Positions 25,903 to 34,816 of a stretch of DNA of 64,000 nucleotides are shown here, piece after piece. Positions within the stretch are counted from its first letter, which is position 1; every line of letters begins with the position of its first letter. The stretch comes from Oceanitalea sp047302425 (GTDB taxonomy: Bacteria; Actinomycetota; Actinomycetes; Actinomycetales; Actinomycetaceae): positions 1,550,001-1,614,000 of the forward strand of contig NZ_CP154855.1 of NCBI RefSeq assembly GCF_047302425.1, in the 5' to 3' direction. The translations under genes and the position numbers were made by a program. The notes beneath the pieces are model-generated. The model made no database searches, was not told the DNA's origin, and saw only the letters and a program-made list of their open reading frames with translations.

Positions 25903-27156
25903 GTGGAGCACTTGGAAGCCTACGGAGACGCGGACCGCGAGCGCTGGTGGCAGGAGGAGCCGAAGAACCCCAACCGCACCGCCTTCGAGCGGGACCGCGC
26001 CCGCGTGGTCCACTCCTCGGCGCTGCGGCGGCTCGGGGCCAAGACCCAGGTGCTGGGCCCCTCGAGCGACGACTTCGTGCGCACCCGTCTCACCCACTCC
26101 CTCGAGGTCGCCCAGGTGGGCCGCGAGCTTGGCAAGACGCTGGGCTGCGACCCCGACGTCGTCGACACCGCCTGCCTGGCCCACGACCTCGGCCACCCGC
26201 CCTTCGGGCACAACGGTGAGCGGGCGCTGGACGAGGCGGCCGCGGAGATCGGTGGCTTCGAGGGCAACGCCCAGACGCTGCGCCTCCTCACCCGCCTCGA
26301 GCCGAAGGCCTTCACCGCCGACGGCACCCCCGTGGGGCTCAACCTCACCCGCGCGAGCCTCGACGCCGCGACGAAGTACCCGTGGCCGGTGGAGGAGGCC
26401 CCGAAGAAGCCGGGCGGGCGCCCCTCGCGCAAGTTCGGCGTCTACGCCGACGACCTGCCCGTCTTCACCTGGATGCGGCAGGGCGCCCCCGACCGGCGGC
26501 TGTCGATCGAGGGGCAGGTCATGGACCTCGCCGACGACATCTCCTACTCGGTGCACGACGTCGAGGACGCCGTCGTGGGCGGTCGCGTCGACCTCGCGCT
26601 GCTGCGGCGGGCGGACCAGCAGGCCGCCGTCGTCGCCCAGACGCGCCAGTGGTACAACCCGTCCGTGTCCGACGACGTGCTCGGCGCGGCCCTCGAGCGG
26701 CTCGTCGCGCTGCCGGTGTGGCTCGACTCCTTCAGCGAGAGCCGGCGTGACCGTGCGGCGCTCAAGGACATGACGAGCCAGCTCATCGGCCGCTTCTGCG
26801 ACGCCGCCCACGACGCCACCCGTGCGCGCTTCGGCGACGGGCGGCTCACCCGCTACGGCGCCGAGCTCGTCGTCCCGGACGACACGCTCGCCGAGATCGT
26901 CGTCCTCAAGGGCGTGACCGCGCACTACGTCATGGCGCCGCGCGAGAGCGAGCCGGTCTACCGCCAGCAGCGCACCGTGCTCACCGATCTCATCGAGGCC
27001 CTCCTCGCGGCCGGGCCGACGGAGCTCGAGCCGATCTTCGTCGCCGACTGGGAGGCGGCCCAGGACGACGGCGCCCGCCTGCGCGTCGTCGTCGACCAGG
27101 TCGCCTCCCTCACCGACACCAGCGCTCAGGCCTGGCACCAGCGCCTCTGCGGGTAG
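25903..27156 (+). CDS. dgt: Deoxyguanosinetriphosphate triphosphohydrolase-like protein
   Basis: 417 residues. HD-domain dNTPase that splits dNTPs to nucleoside and triphosphate, controlling dNTP pools. Motifs: RTRLTHSLEVAQVGRELG, AHDLGHPPFGHNGERALDE (metal HD pair) and MDLADDISYSVHDVEDA. GTG 25903 is chosen: TAGGCT (25890-25895) ends 7 nt before it, suggesting a leaderless message, and EHLEAYGDADRERWW fits the family N-terminus. In many actinobacteria this gene sits just before dnaG, as here with three intervening minus-strand genes. Confidence 0.93.
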   Translation: MEHLEAYGDADRERWWQEEPKNPNRTAFERDRARVVHSSALRRLGAKTQVLGPSSDDFVRTRLTHSLEVAQVGRELGKTLGCDPDVVDTACLAHDLGHPPFGHNGERALDEAAAEIGGFEGNAQTLRLLTRLEPKAFTADGTPVGLNLTRASLDAATKYPWPVEEAPKKPGGRPSRKFGVYADDLPVFTWMRQGAPDRRLSIEGQVMDLADDISYSVHDVEDAVVGGRVDLALLRRADQQAAVVAQTRQWYNPSVSDDVLGAALERLVALPVWLDSFSESRRDRAALKDMTSQLIGRFCDAAHDATRARFGDGRLTRYGAELVVPDDTLAEIVVLKGVTAHYVMAPRESEPVYRQQRTVLTDLIEALLAAGPTELEPIFVADWEAAQDDGARLRVVVDQVASLTDTSAQAWHQRLCG

Positions 27157-27189
27157 CCGGCTCGTAGCCGGGCCGGGCGGCCGAGCCGC

Positions 27190-27726
27190 TCAGCGGCGGT
27201 GCAGCAGGCCGGCCAGCGGTCGCTGCTGCTCACCCTGCTGCGCGGTGAGGACGACGATCGCACCGGTGAGGCCGGGCGTCACCCACTGCATGGTGCGCAG
27301 CCGCCGCTGGGCCCGCTTGAGCTTGGTCGAGGCACCCGGGCGCGGCTCGGTCACCCCGTAGGTGCCCTCGTCGGCCAGCGTGGCGACCTTCCTGCCGAGC
27401 AGGCCGCTGTAGGCGGTGCTGAGGACGGCCGCACCGGTGAGCACCGTCTTGAGCGTGGTGTTCGCCTGCGTCTCGGGCTGCTTGGCCAGCCGTGCCTTGT
27501 TCCCTTCGAGGAGCCCGAGGCCGCCGTAGACGTGCGCGGCGATGGCGACGGCGTTGACCGGCGCCCACCGGGCCCAGCCCGCCGAGGACAGGGTGAGGCG
27601 CTCGCGGGGGTTGTCGGCCTCCGCCGCCGCACCGTTGAGGCCGATCGCCCCCATGAGCGAGCCACCGAACCAGGCCGCCAGTCCGAGGTCGTGAAGGCTT
27701 CGGACGAGTGTGTTCTGCTGAGACAT
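27190..27726 (-). CDS. Conserved membrane protein of unknown function
   Basis: 178 residues with about four hydrophobic segments (LGLAAWFGGSLMGAIGLNGAAAE, APVNAVAIAAHVYGGLGLL, TVLTGAAVLSTAYSGLLG, VTPGLTGAIVVLTAQQG). ATG 27726 has GGAG 8 nt upstream; the in-frame ATG four codons earlier lacks one. I do not recognise a named family with confidence. It is a single gene, convergent with dgt. Confidence 0.65.
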   Translation of the reverse strand: MSQQNTLVRSLHDLGLAAWFGGSLMGAIGLNGAAAEADNPRERLTLSSAGWARWAPVNAVAIAAHVYGGLGLLEGNKARLAKQPETQANTTLKTVLTGAAVLSTAYSGLLGRKVATLADEGTYGVTEPRPGASTKLKRAQRRLRTMQWVTPGLTGAIVVLTAQQGEQQRPLAGLLHRR

Positions 27727-27877
27727 CCCATGCTCCATTGCTCGACGCCGCTAGGAGTGTCGAGTCTCTCGCCGCCGGGGCGGGTGCGCGCGCCGGGCGG
27801 AGGGTGTGGGCCCGGCCCGGCGCCGCTCGCGAGCACCTGGTCGCCTCTGCGGGTAGCAGGGCGCGCGCCCCATAAGG

Positions 27878-29362
27878 TCACTCCTGTAGGAGCGTGGGGT
27901 CCAGATCCGCCTGGCCCTCGGTGGTCCACTGGACGAGGACGAGCGACGCGTCGTCCTGCAGGACTCCGTCCTGGTGGTGCAGGAGCGCTCGGAGGACGGT
28001 GCGGGAGATCTCCGGCAGCGGCTTGCCGTCGGCGGCGGCGCGCTCGATGGTGTCGACAAGTCGTGCCGTCCCGAAGAACTCGCGCTCGGAGTCGCGGGCC
28101 TCGGTGATGCCGTCGGTGTAGACGACGACGATGTCACCGGCCTCGAGCCGCTCCTCACCCAACGCCGCACTCGAGACGTCCAGTCCCAGGAGCGAGCGAC
28201 GACCCTGGTCGAGAATCTTGACGACCTTGCCCCGGCGCAGGAGCAGGGGAGCGGGATGCCCGGCGACGAAGTAGCGCAGGCGGCCGGAGTCCAAGTCCAG
28301 CTCGCCGAAAACTCCGGTAGCGAACATGTACTGGCCGCCGAAGTGCTCGGCGAGGGTGCGGTGGACGGCCTCGGCCTGCGCGAAGAGACCGTGGCCCTGT
28401 CGGCGCGCGTTCCGGTAGGCCGCGAGGCTTGCCGCCGCAGCCATCCCGGCACGGAGGTCGTGCCCGGTGGCGTCGATGACGGCGAGGTGGGCGCGCGTGG
28501 GGGACAGCGAGTAGTCGAAGACGTCCCCGCCGACGGTGTGGGCCGGCTCGAGCCGGCCGCTGAGGAGCACCTTGTCGGTACCCGCGGTCAGCGGCGGGAG
28601 CAGGCTCCACACGAGCTCCGCCTCGACGCTCCGTGGGTGCGTGCGGCGGACGGCGTCGATGCGGTCACCGAGCACCTCCAGCGCCGTGACCAGGTGCCCG
28701 AGGTAGTGGGACACCATCCACACCTGGCGCTGGAGGACGGGGTCGTGCAGGTCGAGGGAGTCCTCCACCATGACGTCGAGCACGCCGACCCGTTCGACGC
28801 CGTCGATCACGGGCATCCAGATGCGGGCCTGGCCGTCGCCGCTGACAGTGGTCTGCGGCTTCACGTGGCGGTAGGCCCGTCCCGCGAGGGTGGCATCGAT
28901 CGTGAGCGGGGTGCGGTCGTTGCCGTGCCGCCCGGGGAAGGGGACGAGCAGCTCGTTGGCGTAGTCGGCCAGGTATAGCACCGCCGAGAAACCGAGGTGC
29001 GCCGCTGCGGCGTCCAGGGCTGCCGGGACCCGGTCCGGTGGCGCGAGGTGGGTCCCGCGCAGCAGCTCGCTGAGAGCGGCGAGGGCGGCGTCCTGGTCGC
29101 CGGCGGAGCGCAGGGGGCGGGAGTACGGTGCGCGCACCTTTCCGGCGAGCGCGTCGATGTGCTCGTTGATGGCCAGCGCGACCCGGTCGCGCTGGTCGGT
29201 CGGGAGGTCGAGGGCACCGTTGAGGTAGGCGTCGAGCTCGACGGCGCCGGCGGTCCCGCCGAGGGCGAAGTACCGCTTCCACAGCTCGTCCGTGCCGAGC
29301 CGGGCGCTCACCTGGGCGTGCCGGCACAGCTCACGCTGACGGCCCGGTGCGAGGACGACCAC
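27878..29362 (-). CDS. GAF-PP2C (SpoIIE-type) phosphatase
   Basis: 494 residues. N-terminal helical region (LWKRYFALGGTAGAVELDAYLNG), a GAF-like sensor at about 100-240, then a PP2C/RsbU phosphatase domain at about 270-490 with HTVGGDVFDYS, AVIDATGHDLRAGMAAAASL, VAGHPAPLLLRRG and VVVYTDGITEARD, including the metal-binding Asp residues. Such proteins dephosphorylate anti-anti-sigma factors in partner-switching cascades. GTG 29362 follows the GAF-ANTAR stop by 4 nt, so the two form a signalling operon. No anti-sigma gene is in the window. Confidence 0.88.
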   Translation of the reverse strand: MVVLAPGRQRELCRHAQVSARLGTDELWKRYFALGGTAGAVELDAYLNGALDLPTDQRDRVALAINEHIDALAGKVRAPYSRPLRSAGDQDAALAALSELLRGTHLAPPDRVPAALDAAAAHLGFSAVLYLADYANELLVPFPGRHGNDRTPLTIDATLAGRAYRHVKPQTTVSGDGQARIWMPVIDGVERVGVLDVMVEDSLDLHDPVLQRQVWMVSHYLGHLVTALEVLGDRIDAVRRTHPRSVEAELVWSLLPPLTAGTDKVLLSGRLEPAHTVGGDVFDYSLSPTRAHLAVIDATGHDLRAGMAAAASLAAYRNARRQGHGLFAQAEAVHRTLAEHFGGQYMFATGVFGELDLDSGRLRYFVAGHPAPLLLRRGKVVKILDQGRRSLLGLDVSSAALGEERLEAGDIVVVYTDGITEARDSEREFFGTARLVDTIERAAADGKPLPEISRTVLRALLHHQDGVLQDDASLVLVQWTTEGQADLDPTLLQE

Positions 29363-29366
29363 GGCG

Positions 29367-30074
29367 TCAGCCCCCCGCGGTGCGGAGCAGCCGGGTGGCG
29401 GCCTCGTGGATCGAGGTCCCCTCGGTCTGCGCCCGGCTCATGAGGTAGCTGAAGGCCCGGTCCTCCGGCACCTTCTCGCGGCCCATGACGAAGCCGGTCG
29501 CGCGGGTGACGGTGTCCCGCTCACGGAGCGCGGCCTGCACGTCCTCGCTCAGGTGACCGGCACGCTCGAAGCCCCCGGCGTTGTCGACGAGGATCGCCGC
29601 CTGGGCGGCGAAGAGGATCAACGCCGCCCGGTCGGCCTCGTCGAAGGCTGCCGGCTCGGTGGAGTACAGCTTGATCGCGCCCACGGAGGCCTCCCCGGCC
29701 ACCAGCCCGGCGCTCGCGACAGACCGCAGACCCAGCTGTGCGGCCAGAGGCGCCCACCGCGGCCACCGTCCGTCCGTGGTGAGGTCGTCGGCGACGATGT
29801 AGCGACGCTGGCGCCAGGCGTCCAGGCAGGGCCCCTCGTCCAGCTCGTACTGCAGCGCATCGGCCCTCTCCACGAGCGGGTCGGTGCCGGCCGCCGTGGC
29901 CTTGGAGCCGCCGGAGCCGAGCAGGGTGATACCGGAGCCGACCGCCGTCGGGACCACGTGCAGCGCCGTCGCCGTCAGGAGCGGCAGCACCGCCTCGACC
30001 GCGCGGCCGGACAGGAGGAGGCCCGACGCCCGAGCCACCGCGGGCGCCAGCTGCTCGCCGAGTCTCACGTCCAT
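29367..30074 (-). CDS. GAF-ANTAR transcription antiterminator
   Basis: 235 residues. A GAF sensor (about 25-165; GSGITLLGSGGSK, YELDEGPCLDAWRQRRYIVADDL) is followed by an ANTAR RNA-binding domain (about 175-230: QAALRERDTVTRATGFVMGREKVPEDRAFSYLMSRAQTEGTSIHEAATRLL). ANTAR proteins bind paired hexanucleotide stem-loops and prevent termination. ATG 30074 is the first good start. It is the first gene of a two-gene operon with the GAF-PP2C phosphatase, which suggests one stimulus acts on RNA and on a sigma cascade. Confidence 0.88.
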   Translation of the reverse strand: MDVRLGEQLAPAVARASGLLLSGRAVEAVLPLLTATALHVVPTAVGSGITLLGSGGSKATAAGTDPLVERADALQYELDEGPCLDAWRQRRYIVADDLTTDGRWPRWAPLAAQLGLRSVASAGLVAGEASVGAIKLYSTEPAAFDEADRAALILFAAQAAILVDNAGGFERAGHLSEDVQAALRERDTVTRATGFVMGREKVPEDRAFSYLMSRAQTEGTSIHEAATRLLRTAGG

Positions 30075-30231
30075 GGCGTCACCACCGGGCCACAGTGGTC
30101 GTGCGGCAGCGTACGCGAGCGGGAGGCGTCGCAGTCGACATCGGTTCTCCTGGGCGGTCTGAGTGGTCTCGACCCAGCTCCTCGCTAGGAGACGGCCGCC
30201 ACCCCAGGGAACGCTGGGCCGCGCCTGGGGC

Positions 30232-30248
30232 AGAAGCGAAGCGCTTCT
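30232..30248. repeat. Inverted repeat in the GAF-ANTAR/dnaG divergent gap
   Basis: AGAAGCG-AAG-CGCTTCT, a perfect 7-3-7 repeat at 30232-30248 in the 282-bp gap between GAF-ANTAR and dnaG. It could be a regulator site or a small hairpin. No other strong signal was seen in the gap besides the dnaG -10 box. Confidence 0.45.
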
Positions 30249-30356
30249 GACGGCTTGGCCCCACCGTATACCCGCAGGCGGCCGCCGCGCGGTGAGGGCG
30301 TCAGCGCCGGGGCGGAGGCGGCATGGGCGCGGTCGTGGACGACCTACACTCGGGGC

Positions 30357-32384
30357 GTGGCAGGGCTGATCAAGCGGGAGGACATCGCGACCGTCCGCGA
30401 GCGTGCCCGCATCGAGGAGGTCGTGGGTGCCCACGTGACGCTCCGCCAGGCAGGCGTCGGCTCGATGAAGGGGCTGTGCCCCTTCCACGACGAGCGCACC
30501 CCGAGCTTCCACGTCCGCCCCCAGCTGGGCCTGTGGCACTGCTTCGGCTGCGACGAGGGCGGGGACGTCATCTCCTTCGTCCAGAAGATCGACAGCCTCT
30601 CCTTCGCCGAGGCCGTCGAGTACCTCGCCGGGCGCACCGGCATCCAGCTGCGTTACGAGGACGGCGGCCCCTCCCGTCCGGGCGGCGACCACGGCCGCCG
30701 CCAGCGGCTCATCGAGGCCCACCGGGTGGCCGAGGAGTTCTACCGCGAGCAGCTGCTCACCCCGCAGGCGCAGATCGGGCGCCGCTTCCTCGCCGAGCGC
30801 AGCTTCGACGAGCAGGCCGCCGCGACCTTCGGCGTCGGCTTTGCCCCCCAGGGCTGGGACGGCCTGCTGCGCCACCTGCGCGGGCGCGGCTTCACCGAGC
30901 CCGAGCTCATCGCCTCGGGCCTCGTCAGCCAGGGCAACCGCGGCATCTACGACCGCTTCCGCGGGCGGCTCGTGTGGCCGATCCGCGACGTCACCGGGGA
31001 CACGATCGGCTTCGGCGCCCGGCAGCTGAGCGAGGACGACCAGGGGCCCAAGTACCTCAACACCCCCGAGACACCCATCTACAAGAAGTCCCAGGTGCTC
31101 TACGGCATCGACCTCGCCAAGCGGGCGATCGCCAAGGACAAGCGGGTCGTCGTCGTCGAGGGCTACACCGACGTCATGGCCGCTCACCTCTCCGGCGTCG
31201 GCACCGCGATCGCCACGTGCGGCACCGCGTTCGGGCCGGACCACGTGCGCATCGTGCGCCGGCTGCTCGGCGAGAGCGGCGACGCCGCCTCCGGGGTCAT
31301 GCTCTCCTCCGGCGCCACCCGCGGCGGGGAGGTCATCTTCACCTTCGACGGCGACGAGGCCGGCCAGAAGGCCGCGCTCCGCGCCTTCGGGGAGGACCAG
31401 AAGTTCGCCTCGCAGACCTTCGTCGCGGTCGAGCCGAGCGGCATGGACCCGTGCGACCTGCGCCAGCAGCGGGGGGAGGCAGCGGTGCGCTCCCTCGTCG
31501 ACAGCCGCGAGCCGCTCTTCGCCTTCGCGATCCGCTCCGCGCTGCGCCGCGTGGACCTCAACACCGTCGAGGGCCGGGTCGCCGGGCTGCGGGCCGCGGC
31601 TCCCGTCGTCGCCGGGATCCGCGACCGCGCCCTGCGCAGCGAGTACGCCCGCGAGCTCTCCGGCTGGCTGGGGATGGACGAGCAGTCGGTGCGGCGCGCC
31701 GTCGCGCAGGCCGAGCGCGGTGGCGGCGGACGCGGGGGAGTGGCCGGTCAGCCCGCACCGGGCGGCCGCGGCGAGCAGAACGGCGGGGGCCGGTACGGCG
31801 GGCGCGGCGGCGACGGCGCTCGCCAGCCCGTGGAGCCCGCCTCCGCGCGGCAGGGCTCGCGCCCGGGCCGGGAGGACCCGGTGGCGCGCCTGGAGCGGCA
31901 GGTGCTCGAGGTTGTCCTCCAGCTGCCGCACCTCGCGCTCGGTGCCGGCTTCGACGACCTCGCGCCGGACACCTTCACCGTCCCCGCCTACCGCGGCGTC
32001 CACGACGCCATCCGCGCGGCGGGCGGCACCCGTGCCTACGGGGCCGAGCTCGAGCGCGCGAGCCAGGAGCGCGGCCGCGCCGACGGGGAGCGCCACGCCG
32101 CCAGCTGGTGGACCGAGACGCTGCGGGAGAACGCCGTCGGGCCGGTGGCGGGTGTCATCACCGAGCTCGCCGTCGCCCCGCTGCCCGAGGACCGCCCGGA
32201 GGCGCTCGGCAACTACGCCCGCGGCGTCCTGCTCTCCCTCATCCAGATGGGCCTGACGCGGCAGATCGCCGACCTCAAGGGGCGGCTGCAGCGCACCGCC
32301 CCGGACAGCGAGGAGGCGGTGCAGATCTTCGCCGAGCTCGTCGCCATGGAGAACCGCCGCCGCGCCCTGCGCGAGGACAGCTGA
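30357..32384 (+). CDS. dnaG: DNA primase
   Basis: 675 residues. Synthesises RNA primers at the replication fork. Zinc ribbon with CPFHDERTPSFHVRPQLGLWHCFGC, TOPRIM domain VVVVEGYTDVMAAHLSGV and FTFDGDEAGQKAALRAF, then a Gly/Arg-rich disordered linker (about 455-505) and the C-terminal helicase-binding domain. GTG 30357 is chosen because TACACT (30345-30350) ends 6 nt before it; the frame is open upstream but that sequence is not primase-like. Its stop is 1 nt from the stop of the convergent EEP gene. Confidence 0.95.
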   Translation: MAGLIKREDIATVRERARIEEVVGAHVTLRQAGVGSMKGLCPFHDERTPSFHVRPQLGLWHCFGCDEGGDVISFVQKIDSLSFAEAVEYLAGRTGIQLRYEDGGPSRPGGDHGRRQRLIEAHRVAEEFYREQLLTPQAQIGRRFLAERSFDEQAAATFGVGFAPQGWDGLLRHLRGRGFTEPELIASGLVSQGNRGIYDRFRGRLVWPIRDVTGDTIGFGARQLSEDDQGPKYLNTPETPIYKKSQVLYGIDLAKRAIAKDKRVVVVEGYTDVMAAHLSGVGTAIATCGTAFGPDHVRIVRRLLGESGDAASGVMLSSGATRGGEVIFTFDGDEAGQKAALRAFGEDQKFASQTFVAVEPSGMDPCDLRQQRGEAAVRSLVDSREPLFAFAIRSALRRVDLNTVEGRVAGLRAAAPVVAGIRDRALRSEYARELSGWLGMDEQSVRRAVAQAERGGGGRGGVAGQPAPGGRGEQNGGGRYGGRGGDGARQPVEPASARQGSRPGREDPVARLERQVLEVVLQLPHLALGAGFDDLAPDTFTVPAYRGVHDAIRAAGGTRAYGAELERASQERGRADGERHAASWWTETLRENAVGPVAGVITELAVAPLPEDRPEALGNYARGVLLSLIQMGLTRQIADLKGRLQRTAPDSEEAVQIFAELVAMENRRRALREDS

Positions 32385-32385
32385 C

Positions 32386-33159
32386 TCAGCGGCCCCAGCC
32401 GCGCTCGACCTCGACGAGCAGCGCCCGGTGGTCGGAGATCCCGGTGGCCACCGAGCGCGCCTCCCCGGCCGCCCGGATCGCGCCCTCGGCGAGGATGTGG
32501 TCGATCTGCCGGTCGGGGTGGGAGACCGGGTAGGTGAGCGCGTCCGCGAGGGAGCGCCACCCGGTCGCGACCGTGGGACGCGAGCCGGCCATGTTGAGGT
32601 CGCCCATGATGACGGCCGGGCGCGGCAGCTCCGCGAGGGCCGCGACGAGCCGCTCGAGCTGAACCACGGTCCAGTCGGGTATGAAGGTGAGGTGGGTGGA
32701 GACCGCCGTCATCGGCCCCTCGGGCGTCTCGACGACGGCGACGACGGCGACGCGCGGCTCGTCCGTCACCATCGTCGGCTCCGTGGCGTCGTCGAAGACG
32801 ACCGGCACCTCCCCGTGCATGGCCTCGAGCGGGATGACGGTCCACGAGCTCACCGGCCAGCGCGACAGGAGCGCGACGCCGTAGCTCGCCGTCCCGGGCT
32901 GCAGGTCGCCGGTGGCGGCGGACCACGCCGTCGGCAGGCCGGCGAGGGTGGCGGCGAAGCGGTGCTCGACGGCGCCCATCGCCTCCGCGGCGATCGTCGT
33001 GAGGTCGGCGCCGTGGGAGCGGGGCTGGTCGCGGTCCACCTCCTGCAGGGCGAGGATGTCGGCGTCCAGGGCACGGACCGCTCGCGCGTACCGGTCCAGG
33101 TCCACGGCGTCGTCGACGAGGGAGCGTCCGTGCAGGATGTTGAAGGTGGCCAGGCGCAT
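32386..33159 (-). CDS. Endonuclease/exonuclease/phosphatase family protein
   Basis: 257 residues, EEP superfamily: RLATFNILHGRSLVDD, ADILALQEVDRDQPRSH, THLTFIPDWTVVQLERL, VIMGDLNMAGSRP, and QIDHILAEG ... GISDHRALLVEV, covering the catalytic metal and His residues. Substrate may be DNA, a phosphodiester or a sphingomyelin-like lipid. No signal peptide is seen. ATG 33159 begins exactly at the conserved first strand. Confidence 0.87.
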   Translation of the reverse strand: MRLATFNILHGRSLVDDAVDLDRYARAVRALDADILALQEVDRDQPRSHGADLTTIAAEAMGAVEHRFAATLAGLPTAWSAATGDLQPGTASYGVALLSRWPVSSWTVIPLEAMHGEVPVVFDDATEPTMVTDEPRVAVVAVVETPEGPMTAVSTHLTFIPDWTVVQLERLVAALAELPRPAVIMGDLNMAGSRPTVATGWRSLADALTYPVSHPDRQIDHILAEGAIRAAGEARSVATGISDHRALLVEVERGWGR

Positions 33160-33216
33160 GGCCTCGATTGTGGTTCCCACGGTGCAGGAGCGCACACGGT
33201 CGTGTAGACCCGTGGC

Positions 33217-33783
33217 ATGGCAGACGAGGCCCGAGAGGCGTTGCAGGACGCGCTGCGGATGACCGCCGTCGCGCTCACGGAGGCGGACATCCCCTTCGCG
33301 CTGTGCGGGAGCTACGCCGCGTGGGTGCGGGGGGCGCCGGAGCCGGAGCACGACGCCGACTTCGTCATCAAGGAGGAGCACATCGAGCAGGCGCGGGCCG
33401 CGATCGGCGCGGCCGGCCTCGACGTCCACGAGCCCGCGGAGAACTGGCTGTTCAAGGCGTACCACAAGGGCCAGCTGGTGGACGTGCTCTACCGGATGAC
33501 CGGGGAGCCGGTCGAGGACGAGCTCTTCGAGCGCGCCGACATGCTCGAGGTGCTGGCCGTGCGGATGCCGGTCCTCAGCGCCACCGACGTGCTTTCCTCC
33601 AAGCTGCGCGTGCTGGGGGAGCACTATTGCGACTTCGGGCGGCTGCTGCCGCTCACCCGGGCGCTGCGGGAGCAGATCGACTGGCAGCGGGTGCGCGACG
33701 AGGTGTCCTACAGCCCCTACGCGCGGGCCTTCCTCCAGCTGGTCGAGGACCTGCAGATCGTCGAGCCCGCGAAGGTCGACTGA
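33217..33783 (+). CDS. Nucleotidyltransferase-fold protein
   Basis: 188 residues. IPFALCGSYAAWVRGAPEPEHDADFVI gives the GS and hDxD pattern of the nucleotidyltransferase superfamily, here close to the group annotated as nucleotidyl transferase AbiEii-like or kanamycin nucleotidyltransferase-like. There is no HEPN partner gene next to it, so a classic MNT/HEPN pair is not supported. ATG 33217 follows TAGACC at 33205-33210 by 6 nt, a weak leaderless promoter. Function unknown. Confidence 0.7.
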   Translation: MADEAREALQDALRMTAVALTEADIPFALCGSYAAWVRGAPEPEHDADFVIKEEHIEQARAAIGAAGLDVHEPAENWLFKAYHKGQLVDVLYRMTGEPVEDELFERADMLEVLAVRMPVLSATDVLSSKLRVLGEHYCDFGRLLPLTRALREQIDWQRVRDEVSYSPYARAFLQLVEDLQIVEPAKVD

Positions 33784-33789
33784 GGCAGG

Positions 33790-34506
33790 CTACGCCTGCT
33801 GGGCGAGGCGGGTGAGCTCTTCGGGGGTGAGGGGGACGTCGTCGAGCTCGGGCAGGTCCGGTGAGCCCCAGGCGAGCAGGGTCATGAGGTGCTCGTCCTC
33901 CTCGCCCGCCTCCGGGCGTGGTGCATCGAGCTCCGCGAGGAAGTCCGCGACGGCGGGATCCTCGCCCGGGTCAGCGAGCGGGAGGAAGTAGGCCGTCCAG
34001 GCGGCGAGGCAACCGGTGAGGCTGGTCCCGAGCAGGGCGAGCGGGGAGTCGTCGAGGGGGGAGCCGATAAGGACGACGAGGGTGCGGCGAGCGTCCGGGA
34101 CGGTCCAGACGCCGATGGCCTCGTCGCCACCGTTGTCACCGAGGACGAGGAGCTCCTCGGGCACCCGCCAGGACTGCTCGCGCAGCTGCGGGGCGGCGGT
34201 GGTGACGCCCCTGCCGTTCGGGCCGATGAGCGGGTGGAGGACGAGGTCGCCGGAGGCGAGCGACATCCCGTTGCACGCGGCGTAGAGCTCGCGGACCTCG
34301 GCGGGGAACGGGTGGCCGAGGTCGGCCTCGGCGCGGGCGAGCTCCGCGGCAGTGGCGGGCGGGGCGAGGTCGACGTGTGCGCCAGCGAGGCGCCAGGCGT
34401 CAAGAAGACGGGGAAGGGGAGGCGTGGTCACGGGAGCAGTCTGCCGGTCGCCGAACGTGCGATCTGCGACACACTTGCCGCAGTCGTGCTTTCGTAGGGG
34501 CTTCAT
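33790..34506 (-). CDS. SMI1/KNR4 (SUKH) family protein
   Basis: 238 residues. ATAAELARAEADLGHPFPAEVRELYAACNGMSLASGDLVLHPL is the SUKH core; LLVLGDNGGDEAIGVWTV is its second conserved strand pair. Many SUKH proteins are immunity factors against secreted toxins, but no toxin gene is adjacent here. The start ATG 34506 is supported by TACGTT on the minus strand (34513-34518) ending 6 nt before it. A shorter start at GTG 34431 would remove a charged, Cys-containing N-terminus. Confidence 0.78.
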   Translation of the reverse strand: MKPLRKHDCGKCVADRTFGDRQTAPVTTPPLPRLLDAWRLAGAHVDLAPPATAAELARAEADLGHPFPAEVRELYAACNGMSLASGDLVLHPLIGPNGRGVTTAAPQLREQSWRVPEELLVLGDNGGDEAIGVWTVPDARRTLVVLIGSPLDDSPLALLGTSLTGCLAAWTAYFLPLADPGEDPAVADFLAELDAPRPEAGEEDEHLMTLLAWGSPDLPELDDVPLTPEELTRLAQQA

Positions 34507-34619
34507 GGTACTAACGTAGGAGATGCGCCGCCCCGGATCCGGGTTCCTCCTTCTCCCCCCAGAGGTAGGGACACCGCCCGGGGCGGCGCCTTTTGTGTGC
34601 GAAGGCGCGGCTGCTCGTT

Positions 34620-34723
34620 GCGTGCCACAAAGGGACCGGGCCGGGCGTCGTCGCGCTGCGGCTCAAGCGCCGAGGCTTGAGTTTGGCCCCAGCCCGTCGA
34701 GCCGGAGCGCCTTTGTGGCACGC
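34620..34723. repeat. 104-nt palindromic element, copy 1
   Basis: Outer arms GCGTGCCACAAAGG (34620-34633) and CCTTTGTGGCACGC (34710-34723) pair perfectly over 14 bp. An inner hairpin CTCAAGC-gccgag-GCTTGAG lies at 34662-34681. A second element of exactly the same length lies 93 nt downstream with identical arm sequence and a different but still pairing interior. It is non-coding, between the SUKH gene and tRNA-Met. A part-copy of the right arm (GCGCCTTTTGTGTGCG) is seen near 34586-34601. Confidence 0.75.
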
Positions 34724-34816
34724 AGACGACCTGGCGGTGGCCGGCGGTCCGGCGCCGCACGTCCCGTGGTGTCTCTAGGGACCGGGCTGCCTCGGGTGGG
34801 GCTGGCGGCCGAAGGC

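Noticed and set aside
30265..30280. GGGTAT on the minus strand as a SigB/SigF-type -10 for the GAF-ANTAR gene
   Set aside because: No GTTT-type -35 lies 14-17 nt upstream, and the site is about 200 nt from the start codon.
30255..30356. A longer DnaG N-terminus from ATG 30255
   Set aside because: The 34 extra residues are not primase-like, and a -10 box ends 6 nt before GTG 30357.
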